Assembly: GCF_001650915.1 (NCBI RefSeq)
Contig: NZ_LXYO01000034.1
Location: 62,001 to 126,000 of the forward strand
Source of the DNA: Marinobacter sp. EhC06
GTDB taxonomy: Bacteria; Pseudomonadota; Gammaproteobacteria; Pseudomonadales; Oleiphilaceae
Direction: 5' to 3'
DNA: 64,000 nt
Shown: positions 15,678 to 26,769 of the stretch, piece by piece
Position numbering within the stretch: position 1 is the stretch's first letter
Layout: every line of letters starts with the position of its first letter
The notes under the pieces: generated by a model
What the model was told of the DNA's origin: nothing
The model's input: only the letters and a program-made list of their open reading frames with translations
The model's database searches: none
Made by a program: the position numbers and the translations under genes

Positions 15678-18212
15678 CTACCTGAGCCAGAGTATGGCGG
15701 GGTTTTCCAGGGGAAGGTTCAGGCGTTCATCCCGCACTCGCAGGCGCGGCGTGTAGTGTCCTTCGGGGCGTGAAGGCACTGTGCATTCATAAAGATAGGT
15801 ATGAGGGGAACCACCCAGCGGATGCTTCATCTGCATGGCCGTAATGGTTCTTGGGCCATGCTCGGAATCCTCTGCAACAAGCTCTACTGCAATCCGCTGC
15901 TCGTCAATTCCATCCAGGTAGACTTCCACGGTGAAAGTCTGGCTACCCGAATCTTCGCTTGTATTGAAGCTGTTGAAACGCAACCGGGACCAGTGCCTGG
16001 AGATTTCTCCGTATTCACCAAGTAGCTCCCGTGCAGTCTCGGAGCTGCGCCGGCTTCCCATTTCTGCCATAGGTAGATAGAACTGTTCGACGTATTCCCT
16101 CACCATCCGGTTGGCGGAATAGGCCGCCGTCAGTTGATCCATGCTTGCGCGCATACGTCCAACCCAGTTCCGGGGAATACCTTCGCTGTCGACGTCATAG
16201 AACCCGGGAATTACCTCGTTCTCCAACAGATCAAACAGCTGTTCCATGTCTGAGAGATCGTGGTCGTGATTGTTTGACCCGCTTAGCTCGTCAAACGTGG
16301 CGCCGGGTCGAATAGCCCAGCCCACATCCGGGTTCCAGGCCTCCGCCCACCAGCCATCGTACTGGGACAGGTTCAGTCCCCCGTTCACGAGTACCTTCAT
16401 GCCACTGGTGCCGCAGGCTTCCCAAGGGTGTCTCGGACAGTTGAGCCACACATCCACGCCCTGGATAAGCTGGTTGGCCACGCCCAGATCGTAGTCTTCA
16501 ATAAACACCACCTTGCCCTCGACATCCGGTCGCCGGGAGAAGGCTTTCCATCGCCGGATGATGTCTTTCCCCGGGAGATCGTAAGGGTGGGCCTTGCCTG
16601 CAAGCACAACCTGAATCGGGCGATCGCGGCTGGCAAGCAGTTTGAGCAGGCGCTCCTCATCCTTGAGCAGGAGATCTGGTCGCTTGTATTCCGTAAACCG
16701 GCGGGCAAAGCCCAACGTGAGGGTTTCATGGTCCAGCAAAAGGCCACACGCGGCTTCATGGTTGTTTCCGGGATTCTGTTCGCAATGCTGGCTTGCAAGC
16801 CTTCGCCGGAGGTAGGTAATCAGCCTTGCGCGCTCCAGGCGCCTCATTTCCCATAATTCTTCGTCGGCGATGTCAGTCATCGGGCAGGTGCTCTGGAGAG
16901 GCCTGCGCCAGCGATCCTTGCCACAGGCCCGGGTCCAGATGGCGTCGGATTCCGGAGAATCCCAGCTCGGCGTGTGGATGCCATTGGTCACATAGTCCGC
17001 CGGAATGTCTTCGGCCGGCCAGCGCGGGAAGAAAGGCTGGAAAATGGTCTGGGTGACCTTCTGGTGGATGCGGCTGACACCGTTGAACCGACCACTCATA
17101 TTGAGGGCCAGCAAGGCCATATTGAGTTTAAGGTCAGTCGACTGATTGTCTGGGCTGGAGGGCTGGCTTCCTAATGCCAGCAATTGATCGACATTCAGGT
17201 CGCGGCCTTCGAGCCAGGGTGTCAGATACAGTCGCAATAGCGATCGGGAGAAATGATCAAAGCCGGACGCCACCGATGTGTGCGTGGTAAACAGATTGGT
17301 CGCCCTGGTTGCGGTTCGAGCTGTCTGGAAATCACTTTCATGGTTGTCCTGCCAGCTGAAGGCCCTCTCTATGAGCGCCAGGGCACAGTGGCCCTCATTC
17401 AGATGGCAGAGTGACGGCGATCTCCCCAGTTGTTCCAGCAGACGCCAGCCACCGATGCCCAATACCATTTCCTGTTGCAGGCGCTTTTCCGGGTCACCGG
17501 TATAGAGTTCGCTGGTGATACCCCGGTCGCCCGGTTCGTTTCGGGGGTCGTTGCTATCGAGCAGCAACAGCTCGCAGCGGCCCACTTGGGCCTTCCAGGC
17601 CCGAAGGCGCACGTGTCTTCCCGGGAAAGGCACAATCACCCTCACCCACTGGTCGTCAGCGTCCCGCAGGGGCGAGACGGGCAGCATGGTGGGGTCGTTG
17701 TAAGGATAGAACTCCAGCTGTTCGCCATCGGTGCTGATGGCCTGGCGAAAGTAGCCCTGCTGGTACAGCAGACCCACCGCCATGACTGGTGCACCCAGAT
17801 CGCTGGACGCCTTCAGAAAATCGCCGGCCAGTACGCCCAGACCACCGCTGTACAGCGGCAGCGATTCGCTCAGACCATATTCCATGCAGAAATAGGCAAC
17901 GCCCTCGCCCAGATCGCCCGGACAATCGGTCGAATACCAGGTGTCAGCCTCTGTAAAAGCCTGGTGAGCATGAATCTGCTCACGGTAGCGTTGCTGAAAG
18001 TCGGGGTCTGCGGCCAGTTCTTCCAGCCGCTCCCCGGAAACGCTGTTCAACACCAGCCACGCGTTCCGGGTGGTGTCCCAAATGTCCGAATCAAGAGCGC
18101 GCCAGAGCTCATCGGTACCGTGATGCCAGGTCCACCGAAGGTCCAGCGCCAACTGGAACAATCCGTTCAGCGATTCCGGCAAGGACCGCGGGGTATATGC
18201 AGCCAGGGTCAA
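15678..18212 (-). CDS. glgP: Alpha-glucan (glycogen) phosphorylase 1
   Basis: PLP enzyme of 844 residues that phosphorolyses terminal alpha-1,4 links of glycogen or maltodextrin to glucose-1-phosphate. It belongs to the short alpha-glucan phosphorylase type: VAYFCMEYGLSESLPLYSGG, GVLAGDFLKASSDLG and LCHLNEGHCALA. The PLP-lysine region is EACGTSGMKVLVNGGLN. A C-terminal beta-rich extension (about 740-844) is present, as in the paralogue at 26770. It probably heads the degradation side of the glycogen island. The PilZ gene lies 42 bp upstream on the same strand. Confidence 0.92.
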   Translation of the reverse strand: MTLAAYTPRSLPESLNGLFQLALDLRWTWHHGTDELWRALDSDIWDTTRNAWLVLNSVSGERLEELAADPDFQQRYREQIHAHQAFTEADTWYSTDCPGDLGEGVAYFCMEYGLSESLPLYSGGLGVLAGDFLKASSDLGAPVMAVGLLYQQGYFRQAISTDGEQLEFYPYNDPTMLPVSPLRDADDQWVRVIVPFPGRHVRLRAWKAQVGRCELLLLDSNDPRNEPGDRGITSELYTGDPEKRLQQEMVLGIGGWRLLEQLGRSPSLCHLNEGHCALALIERAFSWQDNHESDFQTARTATRATNLFTTHTSVASGFDHFSRSLLRLYLTPWLEGRDLNVDQLLALGSQPSSPDNQSTDLKLNMALLALNMSGRFNGVSRIHQKVTQTIFQPFFPRWPAEDIPADYVTNGIHTPSWDSPESDAIWTRACGKDRWRRPLQSTCPMTDIADEELWEMRRLERARLITYLRRRLASQHCEQNPGNNHEAACGLLLDHETLTLGFARRFTEYKRPDLLLKDEERLLKLLASRDRPIQVVLAGKAHPYDLPGKDIIRRWKAFSRRPDVEGKVVFIEDYDLGVANQLIQGVDVWLNCPRHPWEACGTSGMKVLVNGGLNLSQYDGWWAEAWNPDVGWAIRPGATFDELSGSNNHDHDLSDMEQLFDLLENEVIPGFYDVDSEGIPRNWVGRMRASMDQLTAAYSANRMVREYVEQFYLPMAEMGSRRSSETARELLGEYGEISRHWSRLRFNSFNTSEDSGSQTFTVEVYLDGIDEQRIAVELVAEDSEHGPRTITAMQMKHPLGGSPHTYLYECTVPSRPEGHYTPRLRVRDERLNLPLENPAILWLR

Positions 18213-18254
18213 ATTCGAGCTCCTTGGGCACTTTCTATCCTTGTTCGGGGCGAA

Positions 18255-18614
18255 CTATGCTTGTTTACGGCGAACAGGAAAATAATTGACTGGCATGTGG
18301 TGGCTTTTCAGCCAGTTAATGAGTGAAGAGATTGTAAAACTGTCGTTCTCGACGCCTTCGAAGTCGACACCAAGGCCGCGATCTGATTTCCGCACAACGT
18401 GGGCCTTCAGCCGACGGAACCGCTTTTCCTGGGTATCCGGAAAACGGAACTCCAGTTCTACGGTCTGGTTTAACTGAACGTCAGTGTAGTCCGTAGCAAT
18501 GAACAGACCACGTTTGGAAGCATCGCGAATCTGACCGGTCGCAACCGGCATCCCGCGCTTGTATACCAACAGGCCGAGCTTTCCCTCTACGCGTCTACTG
18601 AGTCTGTGTTCCAT
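18255..18614 (-). CDS. PilZ domain protein
   Basis: A single PilZ domain of 119 residues. The c-di-GMP-binding elements are visible: SRRVEGKLG (an RxxxR-like start, residues 6-14) and DASKRGLF (the D/N-x-S-x-x-G motif, about 32-39), followed by a beta-barrel ending GLGVDFEGV. It lies between glgP and malQ on the same strand, so c-di-GMP may tune glucan metabolism here. That link is inferred from position only. Confidence 0.82.
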   Translation of the reverse strand: MEHRLSRRVEGKLGLLVYKRGMPVATGQIRDASKRGLFIATDYTDVQLNQTVELEFRFPDTQEKRFRRLKAHVVRKSDRGLGVDFEGVENDSFTISSLINWLKSHHMPVNYFPVRRKQA

Positions 18615-18714
18615 ATTTCCCCCTCATGACTCATTCAGAACGCCAATTGTTGATACCGCCTGTGTTTTATATCGAAGGTTTGAGAGCGTCTCTTTGATGC
18701 TGATCAAAAAATGG

Positions 18715-20208
18715 TCAGTCTTGGGTGAGACGCCCATGTCGCTTTACTGCGTCGGCGATGAATTTCGACAGGTCTTCCTCAGAAAAATTCCAACTCAGTT
18801 GCCATGTCCAGTTATTCCTAACGGTGCCCGGCGTATTAAACCTTGCCTCGGTTCCAAGACCCAGGAAATCCTGCATAGGCACCACGGCCAATGAACAGAC
18901 CGAACGGAACGCCGCTTCAATTACCGGCCATGGCATCCCATCACCACTGGTGGCCAGATAATCGTTCACATAGTGCCGGGTACGGTCATCCAGGCTGCGG
19001 TACCACCCCAGTGTTGTGTCGTTATCGTGGGTGCCGGTGTAGACAAGATCCCGGGGCTGGTGGTTGTGAAGTAGATGCGGATTGTTTGGGCTGCCGTCGA
19101 AGCCAAACTGCATCACAGTCATCCCCGGCAGCCGGAAGCGATGACGAAGTTCTTCCACATCGTCGCTGATGATGCCGAGGTTTTCGGCTACCAGGGGTAA
19201 ATCCGGGAACCGGTCGAAGCAGGCCTGTAGAAAATGGTCAGAGGGGCCAGGAACCCAATAGCCGTTTCGTGGCTGAGGGGCCTCAGCCGGGATCTCCCAA
19301 TAGGCCTGAAGCCCCCGAAAATGGTCTATCCGGATCAGATCGAACAGATGGCGCTGGCTTTCGAGCCGTTGAAGCCACCACTGGTAGCCATCTTCCGCCA
19401 TGACCTGCCAGTTGTAGAGTGGATTACCCCAGTGCTGGCCCTCCTCGGAAAAATAGTCCGGCGGCACACCGGCAATCACAGTGGGTTCGCCCCGGGCGTC
19501 CAGTTTGAAGAACTGTCGGTTGGCCCAGACATCGGCGCTGTCTTGAGCGACAAATATGGGGATATCACCAAACAGCAAAACATTGCGGCTTCGTGCATAG
19601 TCCCTGAGTGCCTGCCACTGGTGGTTGAACAGGAACTGCTCAAACCTGATGCGAGCCAGTCTGGCCTGGTTCTGGTCGACAAAGGCCTGCAAGGCAGCCG
19701 GCTCCCGATCCCTCAAGTGCTCTGGCCACTGGAGCCAGCCTGGCGACTCCTGAACCTCCCGGATTGCGCAGAACAGACAGAAATCATCCAGCCAGTAATC
19801 ATTTCTTGCCCGGAAAGCTTCAAATCCGGCCAGATCAAGGCCCTTCCGGCCTGTGGCATGGCCCTCGTAAAACCGTTGGGCGGCGATGGCCAGCAGCTGC
19901 TGGCGGGATTCGGCGATGGGCTGGGCCAGTTCAGCGTCGGCCAGTAGTCCGGTCTGCAGCAGTTCAGCGAGGTCAATAAAATCCTGGTTGCCCGCGTGGG
20001 CGCTCAGGGATTGGTACGGTGAAAGATCCTGGTGTGTCGGTCCAATAGGCAGTGTCTGCCAGATGGTGATGCCACTGTCGGCCAGAAAATCGACGAACCG
20101 GCGGGCGCCGGCGCCCAGAACACCCAGGCTTCCGGGCAGACAGGTCGGGTGAAGCAGCACACCGGCCCTTCGGGCACTGAACAGATCCTTGTCGTTCGCT
20201 GAAGTCAT
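18715..20208 (-). CDS. malQ: 4-alpha-glucanotransferase (amylomaltase)
   Basis: Cytosolic GH77 disproportionating enzyme of 497 residues that moves alpha-1,4 glucan segments between maltodextrins. It has RRAGVLLHPTCLPG at the N-terminus, LFGDIPIFVAQDSADVWAN, RIDHFRGLQAYWEIP (nucleophile-Asp region), LVAENLGIISDDVEELR (acid/base Glu) and TGTHDNDTTLGW (third carboxylate). It overlaps the GH57 gene by ATGA, so the two are translationally coupled. Confidence 0.93.
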   Translation of the reverse strand: MTSANDKDLFSARRAGVLLHPTCLPGSLGVLGAGARRFVDFLADSGITIWQTLPIGPTHQDLSPYQSLSAHAGNQDFIDLAELLQTGLLADAELAQPIAESRQQLLAIAAQRFYEGHATGRKGLDLAGFEAFRARNDYWLDDFCLFCAIREVQESPGWLQWPEHLRDREPAALQAFVDQNQARLARIRFEQFLFNHQWQALRDYARSRNVLLFGDIPIFVAQDSADVWANRQFFKLDARGEPTVIAGVPPDYFSEEGQHWGNPLYNWQVMAEDGYQWWLQRLESQRHLFDLIRIDHFRGLQAYWEIPAEAPQPRNGYWVPGPSDHFLQACFDRFPDLPLVAENLGIISDDVEELRHRFRLPGMTVMQFGFDGSPNNPHLLHNHQPRDLVYTGTHDNDTTLGWYRSLDDRTRHYVNDYLATSGDGMPWPVIEAAFRSVCSLAVVPMQDFLGLGTEARFNTPGTVRNNWTWQLSWNFSEEDLSKFIADAVKRHGRLTQD

Positions 20209-21932
20209 GCAGGATGATCCGCCTCATGACCCGGCCGCATGGTACCGCCGCGAGCCGGTTCTCCACTGCCCTGGCTGAGCTTCTGGAACACGGATGGCGG
20301 CGCCGGGTAGCCGATCATTTCATAGAGATTGACGAGGTGGCGGCGGTACAGATGCTCAAAGTCGTTGACGATCTGGGCCGGGTTATAGTCACCAAACCAC
20401 CAGAACCAGTCGGACCCTTCGCAGATAGCCAGTTGCTGCATGGCGGCCGCTTTCTGCTCCGAATTGAGACTGCCATTGTCCATCACCCGGTCGAAGTGGG
20501 TTTTGGCTTCACAGAGCAGATCCCAGGCCCGGTTTTTGTCCGGGTCACCGATCCAGGTGGAGAACGTACCGTAAATCCAGCTGCCGGCAACAAGATGCGG
20601 CAAATGAACCGGCGCGGCTACGGGGTTCGCCACCAGATCGGCATAAGTGGTCAATCTGAGCCGGGGGTGGTTTGCCAGTACCCGATAAAGTTCGCCGAGG
20701 AAGTGAAAACCGTTCTCGGGGTAATACTCCCAGGCATTTTCGCCATCCATGATCACGGAAATCACCGGCTTCGTCTTGCCCTTGGCCTGCCCCGCAATGT
20801 TTTCCATGTGATGCACCAGGTCGCCAACGGCATCCCTGGCATGCCAGTCTGCGTAAGTAAAACCGATCAGATCCGACAGACCGTCGTCACGGAAGAAGAC
20901 GGCGGTATCCGATTCGCCGAACGTATAGGGCTGGTGAATCCCGGCATCGGGCAAATCCGGGTTGTCCTGCCGGGCCAGATTGAGGCTGTTGTGCACCACA
21001 GAATCTCCGCTGGCAGTCCATCGGAATTGATGTTGATCCAACAGGCGCAGTGTGGCCTGGCTGAGACCACCCTCGGAAGCCCAGCAGCCGGAGGGATCAA
21101 CACCGAAGAAGCGCTGAAAAACGGTCCTTGCCTGTTGGAGCTGCCATGCTGCGCGCGCTTCACCCTCCGGGTAATGGCTGTGTGCTGGCAAAGCGATATC
21201 TGGCATGGCCTCGCGGGCAGCACCCAGGTCGATCAACAGAGGGAGCATGGCATGGGTGTAGGGGCTGACAGACAGCTCCACCTGCCCTTTTTGCGCAAGA
21301 TGCCGGTACCTTGGGCCGATGCCGGATAACACATCAAAAATCACGTCGAGAAGAGCCTTACGGTCATCCATCGAAAAGTTGTGGCCCTTCTCCTGAAGGC
21401 TCTGGATGCAATGGCTGCTTCTGCGGATGGTTTCTCCCATCCAGCCAAGGTGGTACCAAACCAGCAAGTCGGAAAGAAACCGGCTTGAAATGTATCTCTG
21501 CAGCTCGGGCTTTTTGCGGTAAACCTCTGCAAGCTCCGCCAACTGCGCGTAGGCCGGGTACCGATTGATGATCCGTTCCCGGTTCGCCCGCAGAGACTTA
21601 TCGATCAATCCCAGAAACGCAGGCGTGCCGGTTTCCGGCAACTGTTCTGCAACCAGAGCTGCGAGCAAAGGATCGCCGATCTCGCCAGCGCCATGGCGCC
21701 ATTTTTCAATCTGAATAAGGTAGGTCTCGATCTGCTCAAGCAGAACCGGGGCAAAATTGACTACCGCCCTGGCGTCCGGATTCGCTTCCAGATGCGCCGC
21801 CATGTCGCTGTAATCCTTGATGGTATGAAGGTACACCCAGGGAAACAGGAACTGATCAGTGCGCATATCCTGATAAGACGGCTGGTGCATGTGCCAGCAG
21901 AGTACAACCGGTGTTTTGGTGTCAGAGGCCAT
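20205..21932 (-). CDS. Glycoside hydrolase family 57 protein
   Basis: A 575-residue GH57 enzyme acting on alpha-glucans (amylase, branching or glucanotransferase type). The family landmarks are present: [12 protein letters not shown] at the N-terminus, [11 protein letters not shown] with the likely nucleophile Glu, and [17 protein letters not shown] with the likely acid/base Asp. A helical C-terminal domain containing [10 protein letters not shown] follows. The exact specificity cannot be read from sequence alone. It overlaps glgC by 11 bp and malQ by 4 bp, so glgC, GH57 and malQ form one tight operon. Confidence 0.87.
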   Translation of the reverse strand: MASDTKTPVVLCWHMHQPSYQDMRTDQFLFPWVYLHTIKDYSDMAAHLEANPDARAVVNFAPVLLEQIETYLIQIEKWRHGAGEIGDPLLAALVAEQLPETGTPAFLGLIDKSLRANRERIINRYPAYAQLAELAEVYRKKPELQRYISSRFLSDLLVWYHLGWMGETIRRSSHCIQSLQEKGHNFSMDDRKALLDVIFDVLSGIGPRYRHLAQKGQVELSVSPYTHAMLPLLIDLGAAREAMPDIALPAHSHYPEGEARAAWQLQQARTVFQRFFGVDPSGCWASEGGLSQATLRLLDQHQFRWTASGDSVVHNSLNLARQDNPDLPDAGIHQPYTFGESDTAVFFRDDGLSDLIGFTYADWHARDAVGDLVHHMENIAGQAKGKTKPVISVIMDGENAWEYYPENGFHFLGELYRVLANHPRLRLTTYADLVANPVAAPVHLPHLVAGSWIYGTFSTWIGDPDKNRAWDLLCEAKTHFDRVMDNGSLNSEQKAAAMQQLAICEGSDWFWWFGDYNPAQIVNDFEHLYRRHLVNLYEMIGYPAPPSVFQKLSQGSGEPARGGTMRPGHEADHPA

Positions 21933-23187
21933 GGGGATAATCCTGCCCGAGCATCTCGGGCGTGATCAGCACAATACCTTTGGGCGATACATGAAACCGC
22001 TTCCGGTCATCGGCCTCGTCGAAACCTATCCTCGTCCCTTCGGGGATGCGGCAGCCACGATCAATCAAGGCATTGCGGATGTGGCAGTGACGGCCAATCT
22101 CGACATCCGGGTAGATGACCGAATCCGAGATTTCACTATAAGAATGAATCTTAACTTGCGAAAACAACAAGGAATGCTTCACCAGAGCGCCAGAGACAAT
22201 ACAGCCGCCGGCCACCATGGAGTCCACAGCCATGCCTCGTCGATTGTCATCATCAAAAACAAACTTTGCCGGTGGCAGCTGTTCCTGATAGGTCCATATC
22301 GGCCAGTGGGAATCATAGAGATTGAGCTCCGGGCTGATTCCGATCAGCTCCAGGTTTGCCTGCCAGAGTGCGTCAACGGTGCCCACATCGCGCCAATAGG
22401 CCGGCTTGTTCTCAACCGGATTACGGAACGGGAATGCGACCACCCGCAGACGCTTGATGACGGAGGGAATAATGTCCTTGCCGAAATCGTGAGACGATTC
22501 GCCATCCATCTGCTGGTCGCGCATGAGTTCGTCGAAGAGCACCTGGGTACTGAACACATAGATGCCCATGGATGCCAGCGCCTTTCCGGGCTGGCCCGGC
22601 ATTGGCTTGGGCTGTTCTGGCTTCTCGATGAACTCGGTGACCCTCAACTCGTCATCTACCGACATCACCCCGAATGCCGAGGCTTCATCGAGAGGTACTT
22701 CGATACAGCCCACGGTAATATCGGCATCATTCTCCACGTGATGGGCCAGCATGGTGCCGTAGTCCATCTTGTACACGTGATCACCCGCAAGAATCAGCAC
22801 ATACTCTGGCTGGTGGCTGCGAATGATGTCGAGGTTCTGAAGTACAGCGTCCGCCGTTCCTTCATACCAGGACGTCTCGATCCGCTGTTGCGCAGGTAAG
22901 AGCTCTACGAACTCATCCAGTTCTCCCCGAAGAAACCCCCAACCCCGCTGGATATGGCGGATCAGGGAATGGGATTTGTACTGGGTGATTACACCAACCT
23001 GCCCGATGCCGGAGTTTATGCAGTTCGAGAGTGGAAAATCGATAATCCGGAACTTGCCTCCAAAGGGCACCGCCGGTTTGGCCCGCCATTTGGTGAGATC
23101 GTGGAGGCGGGATCCCCGCCCTCCGGCAAGTACCAGAGCAAGAGTCTGACGAGTGAGACGACTGACGAAACGCTTGGCCGTTTGCAT
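21922..23187 (-). CDS. glgC: Glucose-1-phosphate adenylyltransferase
   Basis: Makes ADP-glucose, the committed step of glycogen synthesis; 421 residues, the normal length. The nucleotide-binding loop is [60 protein letters not shown] and [15 protein letters not shown] (left-handed beta-helix repeats) are all present. Divergent from glgB across a 155-bp region that must hold promoters for both synthesis arms. Confidence 0.96.
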   Translation of the reverse strand: MQTAKRFVSRLTRQTLALVLAGGRGSRLHDLTKWRAKPAVPFGGKFRIIDFPLSNCINSGIGQVGVITQYKSHSLIRHIQRGWGFLRGELDEFVELLPAQQRIETSWYEGTADAVLQNLDIIRSHQPEYVLILAGDHVYKMDYGTMLAHHVENDADITVGCIEVPLDEASAFGVMSVDDELRVTEFIEKPEQPKPMPGQPGKALASMGIYVFSTQVLFDELMRDQQMDGESSHDFGKDIIPSVIKRLRVVAFPFRNPVENKPAYWRDVGTVDALWQANLELIGISPELNLYDSHWPIWTYQEQLPPAKFVFDDDNRRGMAVDSMVAGGCIVSGALVKHSLLFSQVKIHSYSEISDSVIYPDVEIGRHCHIRNALIDRGCRIPEGTRIGFDEADDRKRFHVSPKGIVLITPEMLGQDYPHGL

Positions 23188-23342
23188 AGCTGCTTCCCTG
23201 AAGAAAACCTTCCCTGTAACCGGTCGTTTAACCGCAAGGGTTTGCCACGTTTTTGACGCCCTAAACTATAGTAGAACACTAGCACGGAATTATGACGTAA
23301 ACTTGTTTTGGGTCATTTTTTAAACAGGCCCTTTCGCGTCCA

Positions 23343-25277
23343 ATGAAGGGACGCTCAAAGCGCCTCATCTGGTCAGGAACAGCACGGTCTATGGACAGTC
23401 CAACGCTCAGCGAATTCGACCTCCATCTTTTTGCCGAGGGTCGCCACTGGCACATTTACAACGTGCTCGGTGCCCATGTCTGCAGGAACCGAGGTGTGGA
23501 AGGTGTCCGGTTTGCAGTCTGGGCGCCGCACGCCAGCGCCGTCAGTGTTGCCGGTGACTTTAACGAATGGAACGCGGGCATCCATCCCATGTCGTTGCAT
23601 GAAGGCACGGGAGTTTGGTCCTGCTTTATCCCGGGCATCGGTAACGGCGCTCTCTATAAATTCGCCATCACAACGGACAAAGGCCGGCAGATCCTGAAAA
23701 CCGATCCCTACGGACAGGCTTTCGAGCTCAGGCCCTCCACCGCTGCTGTAGTCACCGAGCGCGGCCACTTTGGCTGGGGCGATGGCGACTGGCTGGCCCG
23801 GCGGAGTCGCTGGAACTGGCAGGATTCGCCCATCTCCATCTACGAGGTTCATGCCGCCTCCTGGCGCCACCACGGTTCGGGTCGATGGCTGACCTATCGG
23901 GAACTGGCCGACCAACTCATTCCCTATGTGCTCGAACTGGGCTTCACCCACATTGAACTGTTGCCGGTCACCGAACACCCCCTGGATGAATCCTGGGGAT
24001 ACCAGACCACCGGCTACTACGCGCCCACCAGTCGGTTCGGCACGCCGGACGATCTTCGTTATCTGGTGGACCAATGCCACCGGCACAACATCGGCGTGAT
24101 TCTGGACTGGGTACCGGGACATTTCCCGACCGATGAACATGCCCTTGCCCGCTTTGATGGCAGTGCGCTTTACGAACATGAAGATCCCCGCAAAGGGCGT
24201 CATCAGGACTGGGGCACACTCATCTACAACTATGGCCGGCATGAGGTGCGGAACTTCCTGATCGGCAGTGCCTTGTTCTGGCTGGACGCCTTTCATATCG
24301 ACGGACTCAGGGTGGATGCGGTGGCTTCCATGCTGTACCTCAACTACTCCCGGAAGGAAGGCGAGTGGGAGCCCAATGTGCATGGAGGCCATGAAAACCT
24401 CGAAGCCATTGAGTTCCTGCGGGAATTGAACCAGGTCTGCCAGAGCCGCTTCCCCGGAACGCTGGTCTGTGCGGAAGAATCGACCTCCTGGCCGCGTGTA
24501 ACCCGGCCACCGGAAATTGGCGGACTCGGGTTCAACCTGAAATGGAACATGGGCTGGATGCACGACACCCTGGACTATCTGGCACAGGATCCGGTGTATC
24601 GTCAGTATCATCACGACAAACTGACCTTTGGGCTGCTCTATGCCTTCACGGAGAATTTCCTGCTGCCGCTTTCCCACGACGAAGTGGTTCATGGCAAAGG
24701 CAGCCTGATCAACAAAATGACCGGCGACGAATGGCAACAGAGGGCTACCTTGAGGGTGCTTTTTACCTACATGTTCAGTTACCCGGGCGCCAAACTTCTT
24801 TTTATGGGCGGTGAATTCGGGCAGCGACGCGAATGGAGTGAATCCCGGGAACTGGACTGGTCTCTACTGGCCTACCCGGAGCATCAGGGTATTAAAAAGC
24901 TGGTCCAGGACCTGAACGGTATCTACCGACGGGAGGTCTCGTTACACGGCGCCTGCTTCAAGCCGGGTGGTTTCGAGTGGATCGACTGCCATGATTCCCC
25001 CCAGTCAGTGATCAGTTTCCTGCGCACCGCCAAGGGCGAAACCTCGGTGATTGTCGTTAATTTCACACCCATGCCCAGACACCACTATCGGATCGGCCTG
25101 CCTGAAGGTGGCAACTGGCGGGAAGTTTTTAATTCCGATTCAGAGTATTACGGTGGCAGTAATCTGGGAAATCCCTACCCCATGCCTGCGGATGCCCAGC
25201 CCTGGATGAACCGTGAGTGGTCCGTGGAACTAACCCTGCCACCACTGGGCGCGATCATTCTGAGGCCGGCTTTATGA
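23343..25277 (+). CDS. glgB: 1,4-alpha-glucan branching enzyme
   Basis: GH13 enzyme that adds alpha-1,6 branches to glycogen. It has 644 residues from ATG 23343, or 628 from ATG 23391; neither has a convincing ribosome site. An N-terminal CBM48 domain ([20 protein letters not shown]) precedes the catalytic barrel, which has [13 protein letters not shown] (nucleophile Asp), [11 protein letters not shown] (acid/base Glu) and [11 protein letters not shown] (stabilising Asp). It is shorter at the N-terminus than E. coli GlgB, as one CBM48 domain is missing. Its stop overlaps the glgA start. Confidence 0.95.
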   Translation: MKGRSKRLIWSGTARSMDSPTLSEFDLHLFAEGRHWHIYNVLGAHVCRNRGVEGVRFAVWAPHASAVSVAGDFNEWNAGIHPMSLHEGTGVWSCFIPGIGNGALYKFAITTDKGRQILKTDPYGQAFELRPSTAAVVTERGHFGWGDGDWLARRSRWNWQDSPISIYEVHAASWRHHGSGRWLTYRELADQLIPYVLELGFTHIELLPVTEHPLDESWGYQTTGYYAPTSRFGTPDDLRYLVDQCHRHNIGVILDWVPGHFPTDEHALARFDGSALYEHEDPRKGRHQDWGTLIYNYGRHEVRNFLIGSALFWLDAFHIDGLRVDAVASMLYLNYSRKEGEWEPNVHGGHENLEAIEFLRELNQVCQSRFPGTLVCAEESTSWPRVTRPPEIGGLGFNLKWNMGWMHDTLDYLAQDPVYRQYHHDKLTFGLLYAFTENFLLPLSHDEVVHGKGSLINKMTGDEWQQRATLRVLFTYMFSYPGAKLLFMGGEFGQRREWSESRELDWSLLAYPEHQGIKKLVQDLNGIYRREVSLHGACFKPGGFEWIDCHDSPQSVISFLRTAKGETSVIVVNFTPMPRHHYRIGLPEGGNWREVFNSDSEYYGGSNLGNPYPMPADAQPWMNREWSVELTLPPLGAIILRPAL

Positions 25278-26737
25278 TCCGGGTGCTGTTTGCAACCAGT
25301 GAGGTTTATCCCTTGATGAAAACCGGCGGTCTTGCCGACGTTTCTGCAAGTTTGCCGGAAGCGCTCTGCCGCCTGGAATACGACGTACAGATACTTCTAC
25401 CGGGCTATCCCGATGCTTTGAGAGCAGCAAGAAAGGCAGGCTCCCGAAGGAAGGCGCGGTTTCAGCTGGGGCAATACAATGTGAGCCTCTGGCAGACCCG
25501 ACTGCCCGGCACCGCTGTCACGCTATGGCTAGTGGACTGTCCGCCATTGTTTGATCGCCCTGGCAACCCCTACAAGAACGAGGAAGGCAAAGACTGGTGG
25601 GACAATGCCCATCGCTTTGAGCTGTTCGGAAAGGTCGGCGCCATGATCGCCATGGGAGAGGCAGGCCTGTCCTGGAGACCGGATCTGGTTCACTGCAACG
25701 ACTGGCAAACCGGGCTGATACCGGTATTTCTAGAGGCCTACCACGACAGGCCCGGCACTGTGTTTACCATCCATAACCTCGCCTACCAGGGACTCTTCTC
25801 CCACGAGACTTTCCGTGCCCTGGGTCTGCCTGATTCGCTCTGGAACCTCGAGCAGCTTGAATTCTACGGGCAGCTTTCGTTCATCAAGGGCGGCCTGGTT
25901 TTCAGTGACCGAATCACCACCGTCAGCCCGACCTATGCGCTCGAGATCCAGACCCCGGAATTCGGTAATGGACTTGATGGTTTGCTCCGACACCGCCAGG
26001 ACGCGCTCACCGGCATTCTCAACGGCATCGATAACCGGGTCTGGAATCCAGAGGAGGACCCTGAACTGTCCTTCCACTATGGCCGGGATCACTTGAAGAA
26101 CAAGACGCAGTGCCAGGCCGGCCTGCAGCAAGAGCTCGGGCTGGAGGTAAACGGCGGTCCACTACTGGGCTTCATCGGGCGACTGGTTGAACAGAAAGGC
26201 GTGGACTGGCTGGTTTCGGTGATGCCGCACTTGCTGGAACAGGGTTGCCAGTTTGTCGTTCTTGGCTCCGGTGAAGCCAGTTACGAGGAGCCCCTGAAAC
26301 GCCTTGCCCGGCAATGGCCGGGGCAAATGTCTCTCACGTTGGGCTACAACGAGGGGCTATCCCACCGCATCACGGCCGGCTGTGACCTGTTCCTGATGCC
26401 CTCGAGATTCGAGCCCTGTGGGCTCAACCAGATGTACAGCCTCAGGTACGGCACGATTCCGGTGGTGCACGGTGTTGGCGGGCTGGCAGACACGGTCAAG
26501 GACCCTCAGGAGGTTGGCATCGACAAGGCCACCGGATTCGTTTTTACCGGCGCCAATGCCGATTCGTTACTGGCTGCAGTAAACCGCGCGCTACAGGTTT
26601 TTGAAAAACGTAAGCAATGGCGGAGGTTGCAGGACAACGGCATGGCGATCGACTATTCCTGGAAGCAGCGGGCTCGCACCTATGGCGATCTGTATCAACG
26701 TATTCTCAAAGAACGTGACCAACAACAGCTGGATTAG
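25274..26737 (+). CDS. glgA: Glycogen synthase (ADP-glucose)
   Basis: GT5 enzyme of 487 residues that extends glycogen from ADP-glucose. The ADP-glucose-binding KTGGLADV lies near the N-terminus (residues about 17-24). [29 protein letters not shown] and [19 protein letters not shown] (catalytic Glu region) follow. The open frame extends back to 25217, but ATG 25274 forms an ATGA overlap with the glgB stop and gives the normal GlgA start [14 protein letters not shown], so it is preferred. Confidence 0.95.
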   Translation: MIRVLFATSEVYPLMKTGGLADVSASLPEALCRLEYDVQILLPGYPDALRAARKAGSRRKARFQLGQYNVSLWQTRLPGTAVTLWLVDCPPLFDRPGNPYKNEEGKDWWDNAHRFELFGKVGAMIAMGEAGLSWRPDLVHCNDWQTGLIPVFLEAYHDRPGTVFTIHNLAYQGLFSHETFRALGLPDSLWNLEQLEFYGQLSFIKGGLVFSDRITTVSPTYALEIQTPEFGNGLDGLLRHRQDALTGILNGIDNRVWNPEEDPELSFHYGRDHLKNKTQCQAGLQQELGLEVNGGPLLGFIGRLVEQKGVDWLVSVMPHLLEQGCQFVVLGSGEASYEEPLKRLARQWPGQMSLTLGYNEGLSHRITAGCDLFLMPSRFEPCGLNQMYSLRYGTIPVVHGVGGLADTVKDPQEVGIDKATGFVFTGANADSLLAAVNRALQVFEKRKQWRRLQDNGMAIDYSWKQRARTYGDLYQRILKERDQQQLD

Positions 26738-26769
26738 TGCGAGCGCTTGCCCGCCTGGAGGCAACCAAC

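Noticed and set aside
20214-21329. 371-codon open frame on the plus strand across the GH57 gene
   Set aside because: Overlaps a coherent GH57 gene on the other strand and has no recognisable domain.
21889-22899. 336-codon open frame on the plus strand across glgC
   Set aside because: Shadow of glgC; the composition is high in His, Asp and Arg without motifs.
23373-24737. 454-codon open frame on the minus strand inside glgB
   Set aside because: Antisense to a well-supported branching enzyme; the protein shows no family motif and looks like a codon-bias shadow.
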